A stretch of 64,000 bases of DNA from Polaribacter sp. NJDZ03 (GTDB lineage Bacteria; Bacteroidota; Bacteroidia; Flavobacteriales; Flavobacteriaceae). How positions within the stretch are numbered: position 1 is the stretch's first letter; every line of letters starts with the position of its first letter. This document shows positions 53,424-62,983 of this stretch, one piece after another. The notes under the pieces are model-generated. The model was not told the DNA's origin and did no database searches. It was given only the letters and a program-made list of their open reading frames with translations. Position numbers and translations under genes: made by a program. The stretch covers positions 27,501-91,500 of the forward strand of contig NZ_CP079195.1 of the NCBI RefSeq assembly GCF_019263805.1. Direction: 5' to 3'.

Positions 53424-54776
53424 ATGCGTACAAAAACCATCAAAAAAAATAAGATTAACGTTGTTACTTTAGGTTGTTCTAAGAATATTTACGATTCAGA
53501 AGTATTAATGGGGCAATTAAAAGCCAACGGAAAAGATGTTGTTCATGAAGATGAAAATGATGATGGAAATATTGTCGTAATCAATACTTGTGGGTTTATT
53601 GGTAAAGCCAAAGAAGAATCTATTGATACCATTTTACATTATGCCAAAAGAAAAGAAGCTGGTGAAATTGATAAAGTTTTTGTTTCTGGTTGTTTAAGTG
53701 AACGATATAAACCAGATTTAGAAGCAGAAATTACCAATGTAGACCAGTATTTTGGTACGCACGATTTACCAAATCTTTTACAAGCATTAGAAGCAGATTA
53801 TAAACACGAATTAATAGGTGAACGTTTAACGACGACTCCAAAACATTATGCATATTTAAAAATTGCAGAAGGTTGCGATAGACCTTGTTCTTTTTGTGCA
53901 ATTCCTTTAATGAGGGGGAAACACGTTTCTACACCAATTGAAGATATTGTTACAGAAGCAACAAAATTAGCCGCAAAAGGTATTAAAGAAGTAATGTTAA
54001 TTGCACAAGATTTAACATATTACGGATTAGATATTTACAAAAAACGTTCTTTAGCACAATTGTTAGAAGCATTGGCTAAAGTAGACGGAATTGAATGGAT
54101 TAGAATGCATTATGCTTTTCCTACTGGTTTTCCTATGGATGTTTTAGAAGTGATGAAACGCGAACCTAAAGTATGTAATTACTTAGATATTCCTTTACAA
54201 CACATTAATACCGAGTTGTTAAAATCTATGAAGCGTGGTACAACACATGAAAAAACAACGGCGTTAATTCATAAGTTTAGAGAAATGGTTCCTAAAATGG
54301 CCATTAGAACTACACTAATTGTGGGGTATCCTGGAGAAACAGAAGAAATGTTTCAAGAGTTAAAAGATTGGATAGAAGAAATGCGTTTTGAGCGTATGGG
54401 AGCTTTTGAATATTCTCATGAGGAAAATACAGGTGCTTATGTTTTAGAAGATGACGTACCTGCAGACGTAAAGTTTAGACGAGTTAATGAGATTATGGAA
54501 ATTCAATCTCAAATTTCTTGGGAATTGAATCAAGAAAAAATAGGAAAAACATTTAGATGTTTATTCGACAGAAAAGATGGAGAATTTTTCTACGGAAGAA
54601 CAGAATCTGATTCACCAGACGTAGATAACGATGTTATTGTAGATGCTAAAGAACATTATATTAAAATTGGTGAATTTATAGATATCAAAATTCATGAAGC
54701 TGGAGATTACGATTTATACGGTACACCAACCGTAAAACAAGAGAAACCAGTTTCTTTAAATCAAAAAAGGAAGTAA
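53424..54776 (+). CDS. rimO: Ribosomal protein S12 methylthiotransferase RimO
   Basis: 450 aa from the ATG at 53424. The N-terminal UPF0004 domain holds three cluster cysteines (VTLGCSKN, NTCGFIG, VSGCLSE). The radical-SAM CxxxCxxC is CDRPCSFC near residues 151-158. The C-terminal TRAM domain (FRCLFDRKDGEFFYGRTESDSPDVDN) completes the family. The protein methylthiolates an Asp of ribosomal protein S12 with two [4Fe-4S] clusters. All landmarks are intact. It has its own promoter box and a bidirectional terminator downstream. Confidence 0.97.
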   Translation: MRTKTIKKNKINVVTLGCSKNIYDSEVLMGQLKANGKDVVHEDENDDGNIVVINTCGFIGKAKEESIDTILHYAKRKEAGEIDKVFVSGCLSERYKPDLEAEITNVDQYFGTHDLPNLLQALEADYKHELIGERLTTTPKHYAYLKIAEGCDRPCSFCAIPLMRGKHVSTPIEDIVTEATKLAAKGIKEVMLIAQDLTYYGLDIYKKRSLAQLLEALAKVDGIEWIRMHYAFPTGFPMDVLEVMKREPKVCNYLDIPLQHINTELLKSMKRGTTHEKTTALIHKFREMVPKMAIRTTLIVGYPGETEEMFQELKDWIEEMRFERMGAFEYSHEENTGAYVLEDDVPADVKFRRVNEIMEIQSQISWELNQEKIGKTFRCLFDRKDGEFFYGRTESDSPDVDNDVIVDAKEHYIKIGEFIDIKIHEAGDYDLYGTPTVKQEKPVSLNQKRK

Positions 54777-54788
54777 TAATATAAAGCA

Positions 54789-54820
54789 TAAAAAAACCAC
54801 TCTAATGAGTGGTTTTTTTA
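54789..54820. terminator. Bidirectional intrinsic terminator between rimO and the M14 peptidase gene
   Basis: AAAAAACCACTC / GAGTGGTTTTTT around TAAT, A- and T-runs on both sides, between convergent genes. Confidence 0.9.
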
Positions 54821-54841
54821 TGTTATTAAAATAAAATGATG

Positions 54842-57319
54842 CTACTTTAATTTATCAGAATTTAATAAGAAAACAGCATTGGCAACAAATAGTTTTCCGT
54901 TTTGCCAAAACGATCTAAACAAAGGGTTGTCTACCATATAAATAATGCTTCCACTACCCATTTTTTCTTCAGCAAATAAAACTGATTTTGGTACGTTTTT
55001 TACAGCTTTACTTCCTGCATAACCAGATACATTCTTAACGTTTTCATCAAAATAAGCAACGTTATTTCCTTCTTTTAAATACTCATACGTAGTGCCACCT
55101 AATTTTAAAGAAAAATAATAATTTCCATAACCAAAAGCTAGCGGATGTGTATTGTCTAAAGTACTTTTAAAAATACTACCGGTAATTAAATTGGCAACAT
55201 CTTCTCGCTCTCTATTTGCATAAGGAGTTAAGTTAGTTTCTTTTATTTTTTCTTCGGATATTTTCTTTTTTAAAGAGAATTCTTTTTTATCAGCAAAGCT
55301 ATTTAAAGCATTTCCAATGGCTATTAAAGTACCACCAGAACGTGTCCAAGTTTTTAATTTATCTAAAGTAGTTTTTGTTAAAATACTATTATATCGTCCG
55401 TCAGGAATAATAATAACATCGTATTTTGAATAATCTAAAGAACCAAAGTTATTAGAATTGATATTGGTTATTGGATATTTTAATTGTGTTTCAAAGAAAT
55501 GCCAAACTTCACCAAAACTTAAAGAAGAAGTTCCTTTACCAGATAAAACCGCTACTTTTTGTTGGTTAATTGGTTTTACAGAATAAGACCCAAAGTCTAC
55601 TCCAGAAGAAACAAAACCTGTAGAAATATTCGTTAACTCTCTTTGGTGTTTGTTTGCAATGTCTATTAAATTAGTATCAAAATTATCATTTCTATTGTCG
55701 TTTCTTAAAATAATTAAAGTTCCTCTTTTGTACGATTTACCTTCAACAGAAAAAGGTTTTTCAGAAAAACGTGGCGTAATATCAGCTTGTAATAAAGCTC
55801 CTAAAAAAGTAGCATCGTCTAAACTATTCCATTTAGAAATATAAGCATACGCATTTTTATCAATAGAATTGGTAATAACATTTTCGTTTTTACCAATAGT
55901 AGCGTTTACTTTCGTTTTAGAAGCAATCGCTTTAAATCCGTGTGCATACGGTAACGACCAAGCAGTAATATCATAGGTTAAAGAATCTACTAATTTTGCT
56001 TTAGGTTCAAACAAAACTTTTACCATTTTTCCTTTTGGTTGATCTGTGTGTATTACTAAATCGTTAGCAGAAACATTCATTTTTGCTTCTTTTTGAGTTG
56101 TATAATCGTATCCTTTTACAATTCCGATTTTTGCGTTTTCGTATTTAATTTCATGTGTATCTAATAACGCTTTTAAACGATTAGTTTTGTCTTCATTCTC
56201 ATTTTTTAACACATAACTTTTATAACCTAAAGTTGTGTTTTTAAAGAATTTTCTAAACTCTGTATTTAATTTTTCTGCATTTTTAGATGAAATTTCTACA
56301 GTAGACAAACCAGTAGTGAGGTGATGAATAGCTCTGTCTTTTAAGGTTAGCACTTCGCCTTCATCTGTATTAATACCTAAACCTGCCATTCCATGACCTG
56401 CTTGTTCGTATGTCATACCAATTGCGCCCATATAAGTTGGGTAGGTATCTCCGTAACTTGGGTATAATAAATCGAAACTTTCTTTGGTAAAATATAACCA
56501 ACCTTCTTTATCAAAGTAACTAGCATGATTTTTTCCTACTTCTGTTTGAAACTCACGTTGCCAATCAGAAATAATTTCATGAAAAGGTTCCGCCGCAGGT
56601 GCAAAATAATAAGGACTATTAATATATTGTTCATGAAAATCTACATGCACATGAGGCATCCATTTATTATATATTTTTATACGTTGCGCAGATTCTACTT
56701 GTGTTGCCCAAGCCCAATCTCTATTCAAATCGAATAAATAGTGATTTGGTCTTCCAGAAGGCCAAGGTTCTGCATGTTCTTTTGCATCTTGATTGGTATT
56801 AAAAGGAGTACTTTTTACTTGGTTATACCAATTTACATACCTGTCTCGTCCATCAGGATTTACAGATGGATCTATAATTACCACTGTATTTTCTAACCAT
56901 GTTTTTTTCTTAGTAACCAATTCATAGAGTGTTAACATGGCAGCTTCTGTACTAGAGGCTTCATTTCCATGAACGTTATAACTTAGCCAAACAATGGCTT
57001 TGTTATTTTTAGAATTCCCAGAAATAATGCCAGTTTGAGTAAGATTAGCGACTCTAATATTTTCTAAATTATTTATGTTTTCTTCGGAAGAAATATAACT
57101 TAAATACAAAGGTCTGTGTTCATTGGTTTCTCCATATTTCTCTAATTTTACATTAGATAAATTAGTGCTTACATATTTAAAATAATCTACAACTTTATAA
57201 TTTCTAGTAAAGCGAGATCCAATTTCATACCCTAAAAATTCAGATGGAGACTGTAAAGATTGAGAATAAATGCTTCCAAGTGTTAAAAAAGCAGTGATAA
57301 AAAGTAGTTTAATTTTCAT
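54842..57319 (-). CDS. Secreted M14-family zinc carboxypeptidase
   Basis: 825 aa from the ATG at 57319. A TTG at 57340 lies inside the -7 box and is rejected. Signal peptide about 1-20 (LLFITAFLTLGSIYSQ). The M14 catalytic domain shows the zinc ligands in NVHGNEASS, the substrate-binding Arg in NPDGRDRYVNW, the second zinc His in HVDFHEQY and the catalytic Glu in MTYEQAGHG. The C-terminal half (about 600-700) has a class I glutaminase-like fold stretch (YDVIIIPDGRY...WTRSGGTLIAIG), common in this flavobacterial group. No T9SS sorting domain is evident, so it is probably periplasmic or outer-membrane associated. It trims C-terminal residues of peptides. Confidence 0.93.
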   Translation of the reverse strand: MKIKLLFITAFLTLGSIYSQSLQSPSEFLGYEIGSRFTRNYKVVDYFKYVSTNLSNVKLEKYGETNEHRPLYLSYISSEENINNLENIRVANLTQTGIISGNSKNNKAIVWLSYNVHGNEASSTEAAMLTLYELVTKKKTWLENTVVIIDPSVNPDGRDRYVNWYNQVKSTPFNTNQDAKEHAEPWPSGRPNHYLFDLNRDWAWATQVESAQRIKIYNKWMPHVHVDFHEQYINSPYYFAPAAEPFHEIISDWQREFQTEVGKNHASYFDKEGWLYFTKESFDLLYPSYGDTYPTYMGAIGMTYEQAGHGMAGLGINTDEGEVLTLKDRAIHHLTTGLSTVEISSKNAEKLNTEFRKFFKNTTLGYKSYVLKNENEDKTNRLKALLDTHEIKYENAKIGIVKGYDYTTQKEAKMNVSANDLVIHTDQPKGKMVKVLFEPKAKLVDSLTYDITAWSLPYAHGFKAIASKTKVNATIGKNENVITNSIDKNAYAYISKWNSLDDATFLGALLQADITPRFSEKPFSVEGKSYKRGTLIILRNDNRNDNFDTNLIDIANKHQRELTNISTGFVSSGVDFGSYSVKPINQQKVAVLSGKGTSSLSFGEVWHFFETQLKYPITNINSNNFGSLDYSKYDVIIIPDGRYNSILTKTTLDKLKTWTRSGGTLIAIGNALNSFADKKEFSLKKKISEEKIKETNLTPYANREREDVANLITGSIFKSTLDNTHPLAFGYGNYYFSLKLGGTTYEYLKEGNNVAYFDENVKNVSGYAGSKAVKNVPKSVLFAEEKMGSGSIIYMVDNPLFRSFWQNGKLFVANAVFLLNSDKLK

Positions 57320-57337
57320 AAAGATGCGTTTGAGAGT

Positions 57338-57345
57338 CAAAAGTA
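57338..57345 (-). promoter_or_regulatory. -7 promoter box TACTTTTG of the M14 peptidase gene
   Basis: Exact TAnnTTTG match on the minus strand, 18 bp before the ATG at 57319. Confidence 0.65.
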
Positions 57346-57518
57346 AGAATATATTTTTTTGTTTTTCAGTAGATTGATTCTTTATCTTGTTAAAACTTTG
57401 TTAGATTGGATTGGTGTTTATGACAAAGAAAAAATTATTCGTATTTTTATCGAAAATTAATCAAACTAAATGAATTCTACTTCAGAATCTGATTGTTGCC
57501 AAAAAAGTGTTCTTTAAG

Positions 57519-59111
57519 ATGAAAGTAACACAGATACCTTTTAAAAAAACCGGTTTTTTCTCTTCTACAATGCTAGATTATTTAGAGAAAAAAGAGTCTA
57601 TACAACCATTTTATAATAATTTTCCTGATATTTCTGGCTTTCATAATCAGATAGAGGAAAAGCAAAAATCATTTAGATTGCAATCTAGATTGGTGTTGGT
57701 AGATGCTTTAAAAAATCAATATAAAGAGTTTAACGTTTCTACAAAAACGGAAGAAAATATTGAGAGTTTAAAGCTACAAAATACATTTACCGTAACAACA
57801 GGTCATCAATTAAATTTGTTTACCGGACCATTATATTTTTTATATAAAATTCTGTCTACCATTAATTTGTGTGAAGAGTTATCAGATAAATTTCCAGAAC
57901 AAAATTTCGTTCCCATTTATTGGATGGCAACAGAAGATCATGACTTTGAAGAGATTAATTATTTTAATTTTGATGGAAAAAAAGTACTTTGGAATAGAGA
58001 AGATGGTGGTGCCGTTGGACGATTTTCTACCGAAGGATTAGCAGCTGTTTTTGATGTTTTCTCCGAACATTTAGGGCATTCTAAAAATGCTGAATTTCTA
58101 AAAAAGTTGTTTTCAGATGGATATTTAAAACATGATAACTTAGCAGATGCTACTCGTTATATTGCCAACGAATTGTTTAGTGATTATGGTTTGATAATTT
58201 TAGATGGAGATGATGCTAGTTTAAAACAATTATTTACCCCAATTGTAAAAGACGAATTAGAAAATGAAACTTCTTTTAGAGCAGTTTCTAAAACCATTGC
58301 AGATTTAGAAAAGAATTATAAAATTCAAGTGAACCCAAGAGAAATTAATTTATTTTATTTGGGTGATAAATTTAGAGAACGTATTATTTTAGAAGGCGGA
58401 ATTTATAAAGTTAACAATACTGATATTTCTTTTTCAAAAGCAGAAATTTTAAAGGAAGTAGATGAAAATCCGAAAGCATTTTCGCCTAACGTAATTATGA
58501 GACCTTTGTACCAAGAGGTAATTTTACCAAACCTTTGTTATTTAGGTGGAGGAGGAGAGATGGCGTATTGGTTAGAATTAAAAGATTATTTTGAAGAAGT
58601 TTCCATTCCATTTCCTATTTTATTATTGCGTAATTCAGTGCAAGTAGTCTCTGAAAAACAAGCCAATAAATTAAAGAAATTAAATATTTCTTTAGAAGAA
58701 TTGTTTTTAAATCAGCATGATTTATTGTCTAAAAAAGTGGTGGAAAACTCTGAGATTAAATTAAACTTTAATGAAAAGATTCAGTTTTTAGAAAAGCAAT
58801 TTTTAGACCTGAAAGAAGTAGCAAAACAAACGGATGTTTCTTTTGTAAATGCAGTAAATGCGCAAGAAAGAAAGCAAGTTAAAGGTTTAAAGAATTTGCA
58901 AAAGCGTTTGTTAAAAGCAGAGAAGAAAAGACAAAAAGATTTAGTGGAAAGGATTACTTTGCTTCAAAATGAAATTTTACCAAACCAGAGTTTAGAAGAG
59001 CGTCAGCGTAATTTTTCTGAATATTATTTAGAGTATGGTTCGTCATTTACAAAAGCATTAAAATCGGCATTAAAACCATTGCAATTAGAGTTTACAGTTT
59101 TAGAATTATAA
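57519..59111 (+). CDS. bshC: Bacillithiol biosynthesis cysteine-adding enzyme BshC
   Basis: 530 aa from the ATG at 57519. The TTVTTGHQLNLFTGPLYFLYKILS stretch (about residue 88-112) is the BshC signature with its nucleotide-binding GHQ. YWMATEDHDFEEINYF (about 138) and LGGGGEMAYWLELK (about 348) are also conserved. The C-terminus is a long coiled coil (residues ~440-500, rich in Lys, Glu and Leu). It joins cysteine to GlcN-malate to complete bacillithiol. BshA and BshB are not in the window. The gene stands alone between two repeats. Confidence 0.95.
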   Translation: MKVTQIPFKKTGFFSSTMLDYLEKKESIQPFYNNFPDISGFHNQIEEKQKSFRLQSRLVLVDALKNQYKEFNVSTKTEENIESLKLQNTFTVTTGHQLNLFTGPLYFLYKILSTINLCEELSDKFPEQNFVPIYWMATEDHDFEEINYFNFDGKKVLWNREDGGAVGRFSTEGLAAVFDVFSEHLGHSKNAEFLKKLFSDGYLKHDNLADATRYIANELFSDYGLIILDGDDASLKQLFTPIVKDELENETSFRAVSKTIADLEKNYKIQVNPREINLFYLGDKFRERIILEGGIYKVNNTDISFSKAEILKEVDENPKAFSPNVIMRPLYQEVILPNLCYLGGGGEMAYWLELKDYFEEVSIPFPILLLRNSVQVVSEKQANKLKKLNISLEELFLNQHDLLSKKVVENSEIKLNFNEKIQFLEKQFLDLKEVAKQTDVSFVNAVNAQERKQVKGLKNLQKRLLKAEKKRQKDLVERITLLQNEILPNQSLEERQRNFSEYYLEYGSSFTKALKSALKPLQLEFTVLEL

Positions 59112-59327
59112 CCCAGAGATTTACAGTGAAATTATAGCGTTTTACTGAGTTTTTTTAATTAATAATTTTAGAATATATAATGTTCTGTCATTTAGAAATG
59201 AGCTTTTTTTAAGCGATTGAGAAATCAGACATTAAAAATATATTATTTTGAACTTACCTTATAAATTCAAACAAGTTCACCTTATATAACTTACTTTTGG
59301 TGTTCCAAAAGTATAACACAAACAACT

Positions 59328-59355
59328 GTGATAATCAGTGAAATCCGTGTCACTT
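59328..59355. repeat. Short copy of the 'gtgaaatccgtg' repeat
   Basis: TGATAATCAGTGAAATCCGT followed by GTCACTTTTT. This resembles the unit of the 97-bp tandem array at 60504 (ATGATCGGTGAAATCCGTG). Confidence 0.5.
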
Positions 59356-59379
59356 TTTTACCATATAATATACTATACA

Positions 59380-60234
59380 ATGAAAGAAAAAGGCCTACAT
59401 CCAAAAAACAAATTCAACAAAGGTTATAATTTTGATGAATTAAATGTTATTAACCCAGCATTAAAAGAATTTGTTGCTAAAAATGAATTTGGTACTGTTA
59501 CCATAGATTTTTCAAATCCGGATGCAGTAAAAGAATTGAATAAAGCTTTATTATTTTCTTTAGATAAAATTTCTACATGGAATTTTGGAGACAAAAATTT
59601 ATGCCCACCAATACCTGGTCGTTTAGATTATATTCATCACTTAGCAGATTTGTTATCCGAAGAAAAAGATATTAAAATTCTTGATATTGGTACAGGAGCA
59701 ACGGGTATTTATCCATTATTAGGTATTGCAGAATACGACTGGAATTTTGTAGCTACAGACATCGATTTAGATTCTTTAGATACTGCCCAAGATATCATGG
59801 ATGATAATAATTTTACAAATAAAATAGAATTACGTCAGCAATTAAATGAAGAGCAAATTTTAAAAGGAGTTTTAAAAGATACAGATTCATTTTCTGCAAC
59901 CATGTGTAATCCTCCTTTTTACAAATCGGCAGAAGAAGCGCAAGGAGCAAATGGTAGAAAGTCTAGAAACTTAGGCAATAACGCTGTTAGAAACTTTGCA
60001 GGTAACAACAATGAACTTTGGTATATTGGTGGAGAAAAAGCTTTTTTACATAATTATTTGTATGAAAGTTCTTTGTTTCCTAAAAGCAGTAAATGGTTTA
60101 CAAGTTTAGTTTCTAAGAAAGAAAATGTAAAGAGTTTAGAAAAGTCTTCTGCCAAGTTAGGAGCTGTTGAATTCAAAATTATTCCGATGCACCAAGGAAA
60201 TAAAGTAACTAGAATTGTTGCTTGGAGGTTTTAA
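59380..60234 (+). CDS. rlmF: 23S rRNA (adenine1618-N6)-methyltransferase RlmF
   Basis: 284 aa from the ATG at 59380; a GTG frame from 59338 would cross the repeat and is less likely. Family start KEKGLHPKNKFNKGYNFDEL is present. The SAM-binding region DIGTGATGIYPLLG lies near residue 105 and the N6-adenine MTase motif NPPF in TMCNPPFYKS near residue 178. It methylates A1618 of 23S rRNA. A strong terminator follows. Confidence 0.95.
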   Translation: MKEKGLHPKNKFNKGYNFDELNVINPALKEFVAKNEFGTVTIDFSNPDAVKELNKALLFSLDKISTWNFGDKNLCPPIPGRLDYIHHLADLLSEEKDIKILDIGTGATGIYPLLGIAEYDWNFVATDIDLDSLDTAQDIMDDNNFTNKIELRQQLNEEQILKGVLKDTDSFSATMCNPPFYKSAEEAQGANGRKSRNLGNNAVRNFAGNNNELWYIGGEKAFLHNYLYESSLFPKSSKWFTSLVSKKENVKSLEKSSAKLGAVEFKIIPMHQGNKVTRIVAWRF

Positions 60235-60281
60235 TAAAAAAGCTCATCTTAATCTTCCCAAAGAGAAGAAATATATTTCAT

Positions 60282-60322
60282 AAAAAAGGCTCAATCAAAA
60301 TATTTTGATTGAGCCTTTTTTT
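60282..60322 (+). terminator. Intrinsic terminator of rlmF
   Basis: AAAAAAGGCTCAATCAAAAT and ATTTTGATTGAGCCTTTTTT form a 20-bp stem; T run follows. Confidence 0.9.
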
Positions 60323-60437
60323 ATGAAGCAGATAATATTTAATTTTCGAATCTAATTGAAATCGCCTGATATTTCTGATTAGTTTATCCTGAGTGCAGAC
60401 GAATGACTAAAAACTCATTTGATAATATAATGCAAAA

Positions 60438-60469
60438 TGTCATTCCGAATGAGGGACGAAGAGGAATCT
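60438..60469. repeat. Short palindromic repeat
   Basis: TGTCATTCCGAATGAGGGAC then GAAGAGGAATCT; the arms ATTCC and GGAAT are inverted. It resembles short flavobacterial repeats recalled from memory. Confidence 0.5.
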
Positions 60470-60503
60470 AATTATTCAAATAACTTATTCAAAGCTCTCT
60501 TAG

Positions 60504-60716
60504 AATCTCAGCGTAATAATTCACCCCACAATGATCGGTGAAATCCGTGAAATTGGTGTCTTTTTTTATTTTCTCTGAGAAACTCTGTGTCTTCTCTGTG
60601 AATCTCGGCGTAATAATTCACCCCACAATGATCGGTGAAATCCGTGAAATTGGTGTCTTTTTTTATTTTCTCTGAGAAACTCTGTGTTTTCCCTGTGATT
60701 CTCGGCGTAATAATTA
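60504..60716. repeat. 97-bp tandem repeat, two full and one partial copy
   Basis: Unit starts AATCTCAGCG/AATCTCGGCGTAATAATTCA at 60504, 60601 and (partial) 60698, so the period is exactly 97 bp. Each unit contains CACAATGATCGGTGAAATCC, a T-rich stretch and TCTCTGAGAAACTCTGTGT. The GC content exceeds the surroundings. It is a tandem duplication of a dispersed repeat, not a CRISPR array (no conserved repeat-spacer alternation). Confidence 0.85.
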
Positions 60717-60721
60717 ACAAA

Positions 60722-61324
60722 CTAATTAAAAACAACATCATTAATTTTATACTTTTTACAAATAAAATGCAAAAGAGTATAGACCAGCATATGTACAAAA
60801 ACCAAACAAATAAAAGCATATAAAGGAACTCCTAATATTTGATACGGCCAATAATACGTCCAAACACCTAAATAAATAGTAATTACTTCTCCAAAAGCAG
60901 GTAAGATTAAAGCCAATAAAATTGCCAAAAGAATCTTGTTTTTCTGGGTTTGTTCTTTTAACAAAGGAATTAAACTACGTTCTAGTTTATATAAATAATG
61001 GAAAGCAAGCATCCAAGCAAAAGGCAACCACAAGGGCAACTCTCTGGTAACTTCATGATATACCCAATAGCCATTTGTAACCCCCCAAGTTTCACCAACA
61101 ATTCCTCCAAAACCAGTTAGAACCATACCTATTAATAACAACCAATTTTTATTTGTTTTTGGCTGAATAATTTCTTTGTAAAGGTTATGTACAATCTTTA
61201 ACACTAAAATTACGGCAATTATAGCATCATATTGTTTTAGAACTCCAATAAGAATTCCTGCAATAATTAACTTAGCAAGTGATTTAAGCGCTTCTTTTAA
61301 GAATAGTTTTTTGTTAGTAATCAA
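60722..61324 (-). CDS. Multi-pass membrane protein of unknown function
   Basis: 200 aa from a TTG start with a -7 box about 20 bp upstream; no usable ATG lies near. Six to seven hydrophobic segments. A conserved-looking stretch GIVGETWGVTNGYWVYH...LPLWLPFAWMLAFHYLY suggests a real family. I do not recognise it with certainty. It has polar and charged residues inside several helices (GEVITIYLGVWTYYWPY), which would fit an enzyme or transporter in the inner membrane. The stop is next to the 97-bp repeat array. Confidence 0.75.
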   Translation of the reverse strand: MITNKKLFLKEALKSLAKLIIAGILIGVLKQYDAIIAVILVLKIVHNLYKEIIQPKTNKNWLLLIGMVLTGFGGIVGETWGVTNGYWVYHEVTRELPLWLPFAWMLAFHYLYKLERSLIPLLKEQTQKNKILLAILLALILPAFGEVITIYLGVWTYYWPYQILGVPLYAFICLVFVHMLVYTLLHFICKKYKINDVVFN

Positions 61325-61343
61325 TGTATTATTTCTTTTTGGG

Positions 61344-61351
61344 CAAAAATA
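61344..61351 (-). promoter_or_regulatory. -7 promoter box TATTTTTG
   Basis: Exact TAnnTTTG match on the minus strand, 19 bp before the TTG start at 61324; it supports that start. Confidence 0.6.
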
Positions 61352-61448
61352 AGGTTCTAAATTGAGTCAACTCTTATTTTTCTATAAAATTGAATGGTAT
61401 GAGTTCATTCTTTTCTGCATCAGAGTAAGATAAAACAGATGAGTATGT

Positions 61449-61456
61449 TAATTTTG
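61449..61456 (+). promoter_or_regulatory. -7 promoter box TAATTTTG of the AsmA-like gene
   Basis: Exact TAnnTTTG match, 17 bp before the ATG at 61474. Confidence 0.6.
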
Positions 61457-61473
61457 TTTAAAACCTAACTCAC

Positions 61474-62973
61474 ATGAATAGAAAAAAAACGTTTAGAATA
61501 TTTTTACTAGTTGTATCTATTTTGGCTATTTATAAAATTGTGGATTATTATGTTACAGATAAAGTAGATGCTTATTTAAAAACACAACAAATAAGTTATG
61601 ATGCTGTATCAGTAAATTTATTACTTGGTAATATTACTTTAAAAAATGTAGCAAGCAAAAAAGACAGTCTTCAATTTACAACTGAAAAATTAGAAATAGA
61701 AGGTATTTCATATTATCAATATCTAAAAAATAAGGCAATTTCTATTGGAAGTTTAAAAACGATAAATGCAAAAGTTACTGGAAAAATAACTCGTAATAAA
61801 ACTAATAAAGAAACTAAAAAAGAGGAGCATTCTAATATTTCTAAAAAAGCTTCTTTAGATTTGAAAATAGCCAATATTGAGTTTAAAAATGTAGCAATTG
61901 ATATTATTAAGAATGATAATTTTCCTTTAACGGTACAAAACATTTCCTTTAAAGTGAATGATTTTGAGTTAGATGACACTCAAAATAAAACAATTCCTTT
62001 TTTATACGATCAAATAGAGGTTTCAATAATGGGTTTTGATACTCAGTATTCTAAAGTTCAAAAAGTAAAATTTTCTAAACTGAATTTTGACAAGAACAAT
62101 TTAACTTTAGATAGTTTAGAGATTGTACCTTTAAAGCCCAGAGAAAACTATATCTATCATGTTTCTGAAGAAAAAGAACTGATGACCTTTTTAAGTAAAA
62201 AAGTTATTATTTCTGATATAAAAATAGAGGAAAAAGAAAAATTTAACTTTACTGCAAACCATATTTTATTTAATGAAGTTTTTTTTAACCTATACTTAGA
62301 CGGAACAGTTTTAGAACATCCAAATAAAAGAAAAGACTTGTATAGTAAAAGTCTTAGAGATTTGCCTATTAATATTGATATTAAGAGTGTAGATATTAAA
62401 AATTCTAAAATTGTTTATGAAGAATACACCATTAAAGGGAACAAACCAGGTATTTTAAAATTTGACGATCTAAATGCTCAAATAAGTAATATAAATAATA
62501 ATAGCAATAGAGAAAACAATGTAACAGCAGCAAAGATTCAATCTAAATTTATGCAATATTCTCCGTTAGATATTGAGTGGACCTTTGATATTAATAATAA
62601 AAACGATAATTTTAGAATTACAGGAAGTTTGTTTGATGTAAATTCAAAAAGCATGAGTTCTTTTTTATTACCAACTATGAATGTAAAAATGGATGGTTAT
62701 ATAGGTAAAATGTATTTCGATTTTGAAGGAAATGATTTTACCTCTAATGGGAAATTAAATTTAGATTTTAAAAAATTTAATATTAAAGTTTTAGATAAAG
62801 ACAAAAGTAAAAAAAAGCTAATAAGTTGGTTGGCAAATCTATTTATAAAAGATGCTTCTAAAAACGGAATTGTAAAGGTAGAAATTGAAGATGTTGAAAG
62901 AGATACCACAAAGTCTTTCTGGAATTTCTTTTGGAAAAATATAGAAAAAGGATTACAGAATTCATTAATTTAA
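61474..62973 (+). CDS. AsmA/DUF748-like envelope protein
   Basis: 499 aa. One N-terminal membrane helix (FRIFLLVVSILAIYKIVDYY, about residues 7-27) anchors a long periplasmic beta-rich region. It begins YVTDKVDAYLKTQQISYDAVSVNLLLGNITLKNV, the pattern of the AsmA/YhdP/TamB-like bridge family. DUF748-like stretches (SVDIKNSKIVYEEY, PLDIEWTFDINN, MNVKMDGYIGKMYFDFEGNDFTSNGKLNLDFKKF) fit repeating beta-taco strands. Such proteins are thought to help move phospholipids between membranes. Position alone does not refine the role. The gene has its own promoter box. Confidence 0.8.
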   Translation: MNRKKTFRIFLLVVSILAIYKIVDYYVTDKVDAYLKTQQISYDAVSVNLLLGNITLKNVASKKDSLQFTTEKLEIEGISYYQYLKNKAISIGSLKTINAKVTGKITRNKTNKETKKEEHSNISKKASLDLKIANIEFKNVAIDIIKNDNFPLTVQNISFKVNDFELDDTQNKTIPFLYDQIEVSIMGFDTQYSKVQKVKFSKLNFDKNNLTLDSLEIVPLKPRENYIYHVSEEKELMTFLSKKVIISDIKIEEKEKFNFTANHILFNEVFFNLYLDGTVLEHPNKRKDLYSKSLRDLPINIDIKSVDIKNSKIVYEEYTIKGNKPGILKFDDLNAQISNINNNSNRENNVTAAKIQSKFMQYSPLDIEWTFDINNKNDNFRITGSLFDVNSKSMSSFLLPTMNVKMDGYIGKMYFDFEGNDFTSNGKLNLDFKKFNIKVLDKDKSKKKLISWLANLFIKDASKNGIVKVEIEDVERDTTKSFWNFFWKNIEKGLQNSLI

Positions 62974-62983
62974 GAACTTAAAC

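Larger units (their letters stand above)
60235..60721. other. Intergenic region with terminator and repeats
   Basis: 487 bp between convergent genes. It holds the rlmF terminator (60282-60322), a short palindromic repeat (60438-60469) and a 97-bp tandem array (60504-60716). No gene is called here. Confidence 0.6.

Noticed and set aside
60504..60716. CRISPR array
   Set aside because: The whole 97-bp unit is repeated with no variable spacers, and no cas gene lies nearby.
60508..60819. Minus-strand 103-aa frame over the 97-bp repeat array
   Set aside because: The peptide repeats itself because the DNA is a tandem repeat, and it overlaps the 3' end of the membrane protein gene at 60722 in another frame. 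It has no promoter or family resemblance.
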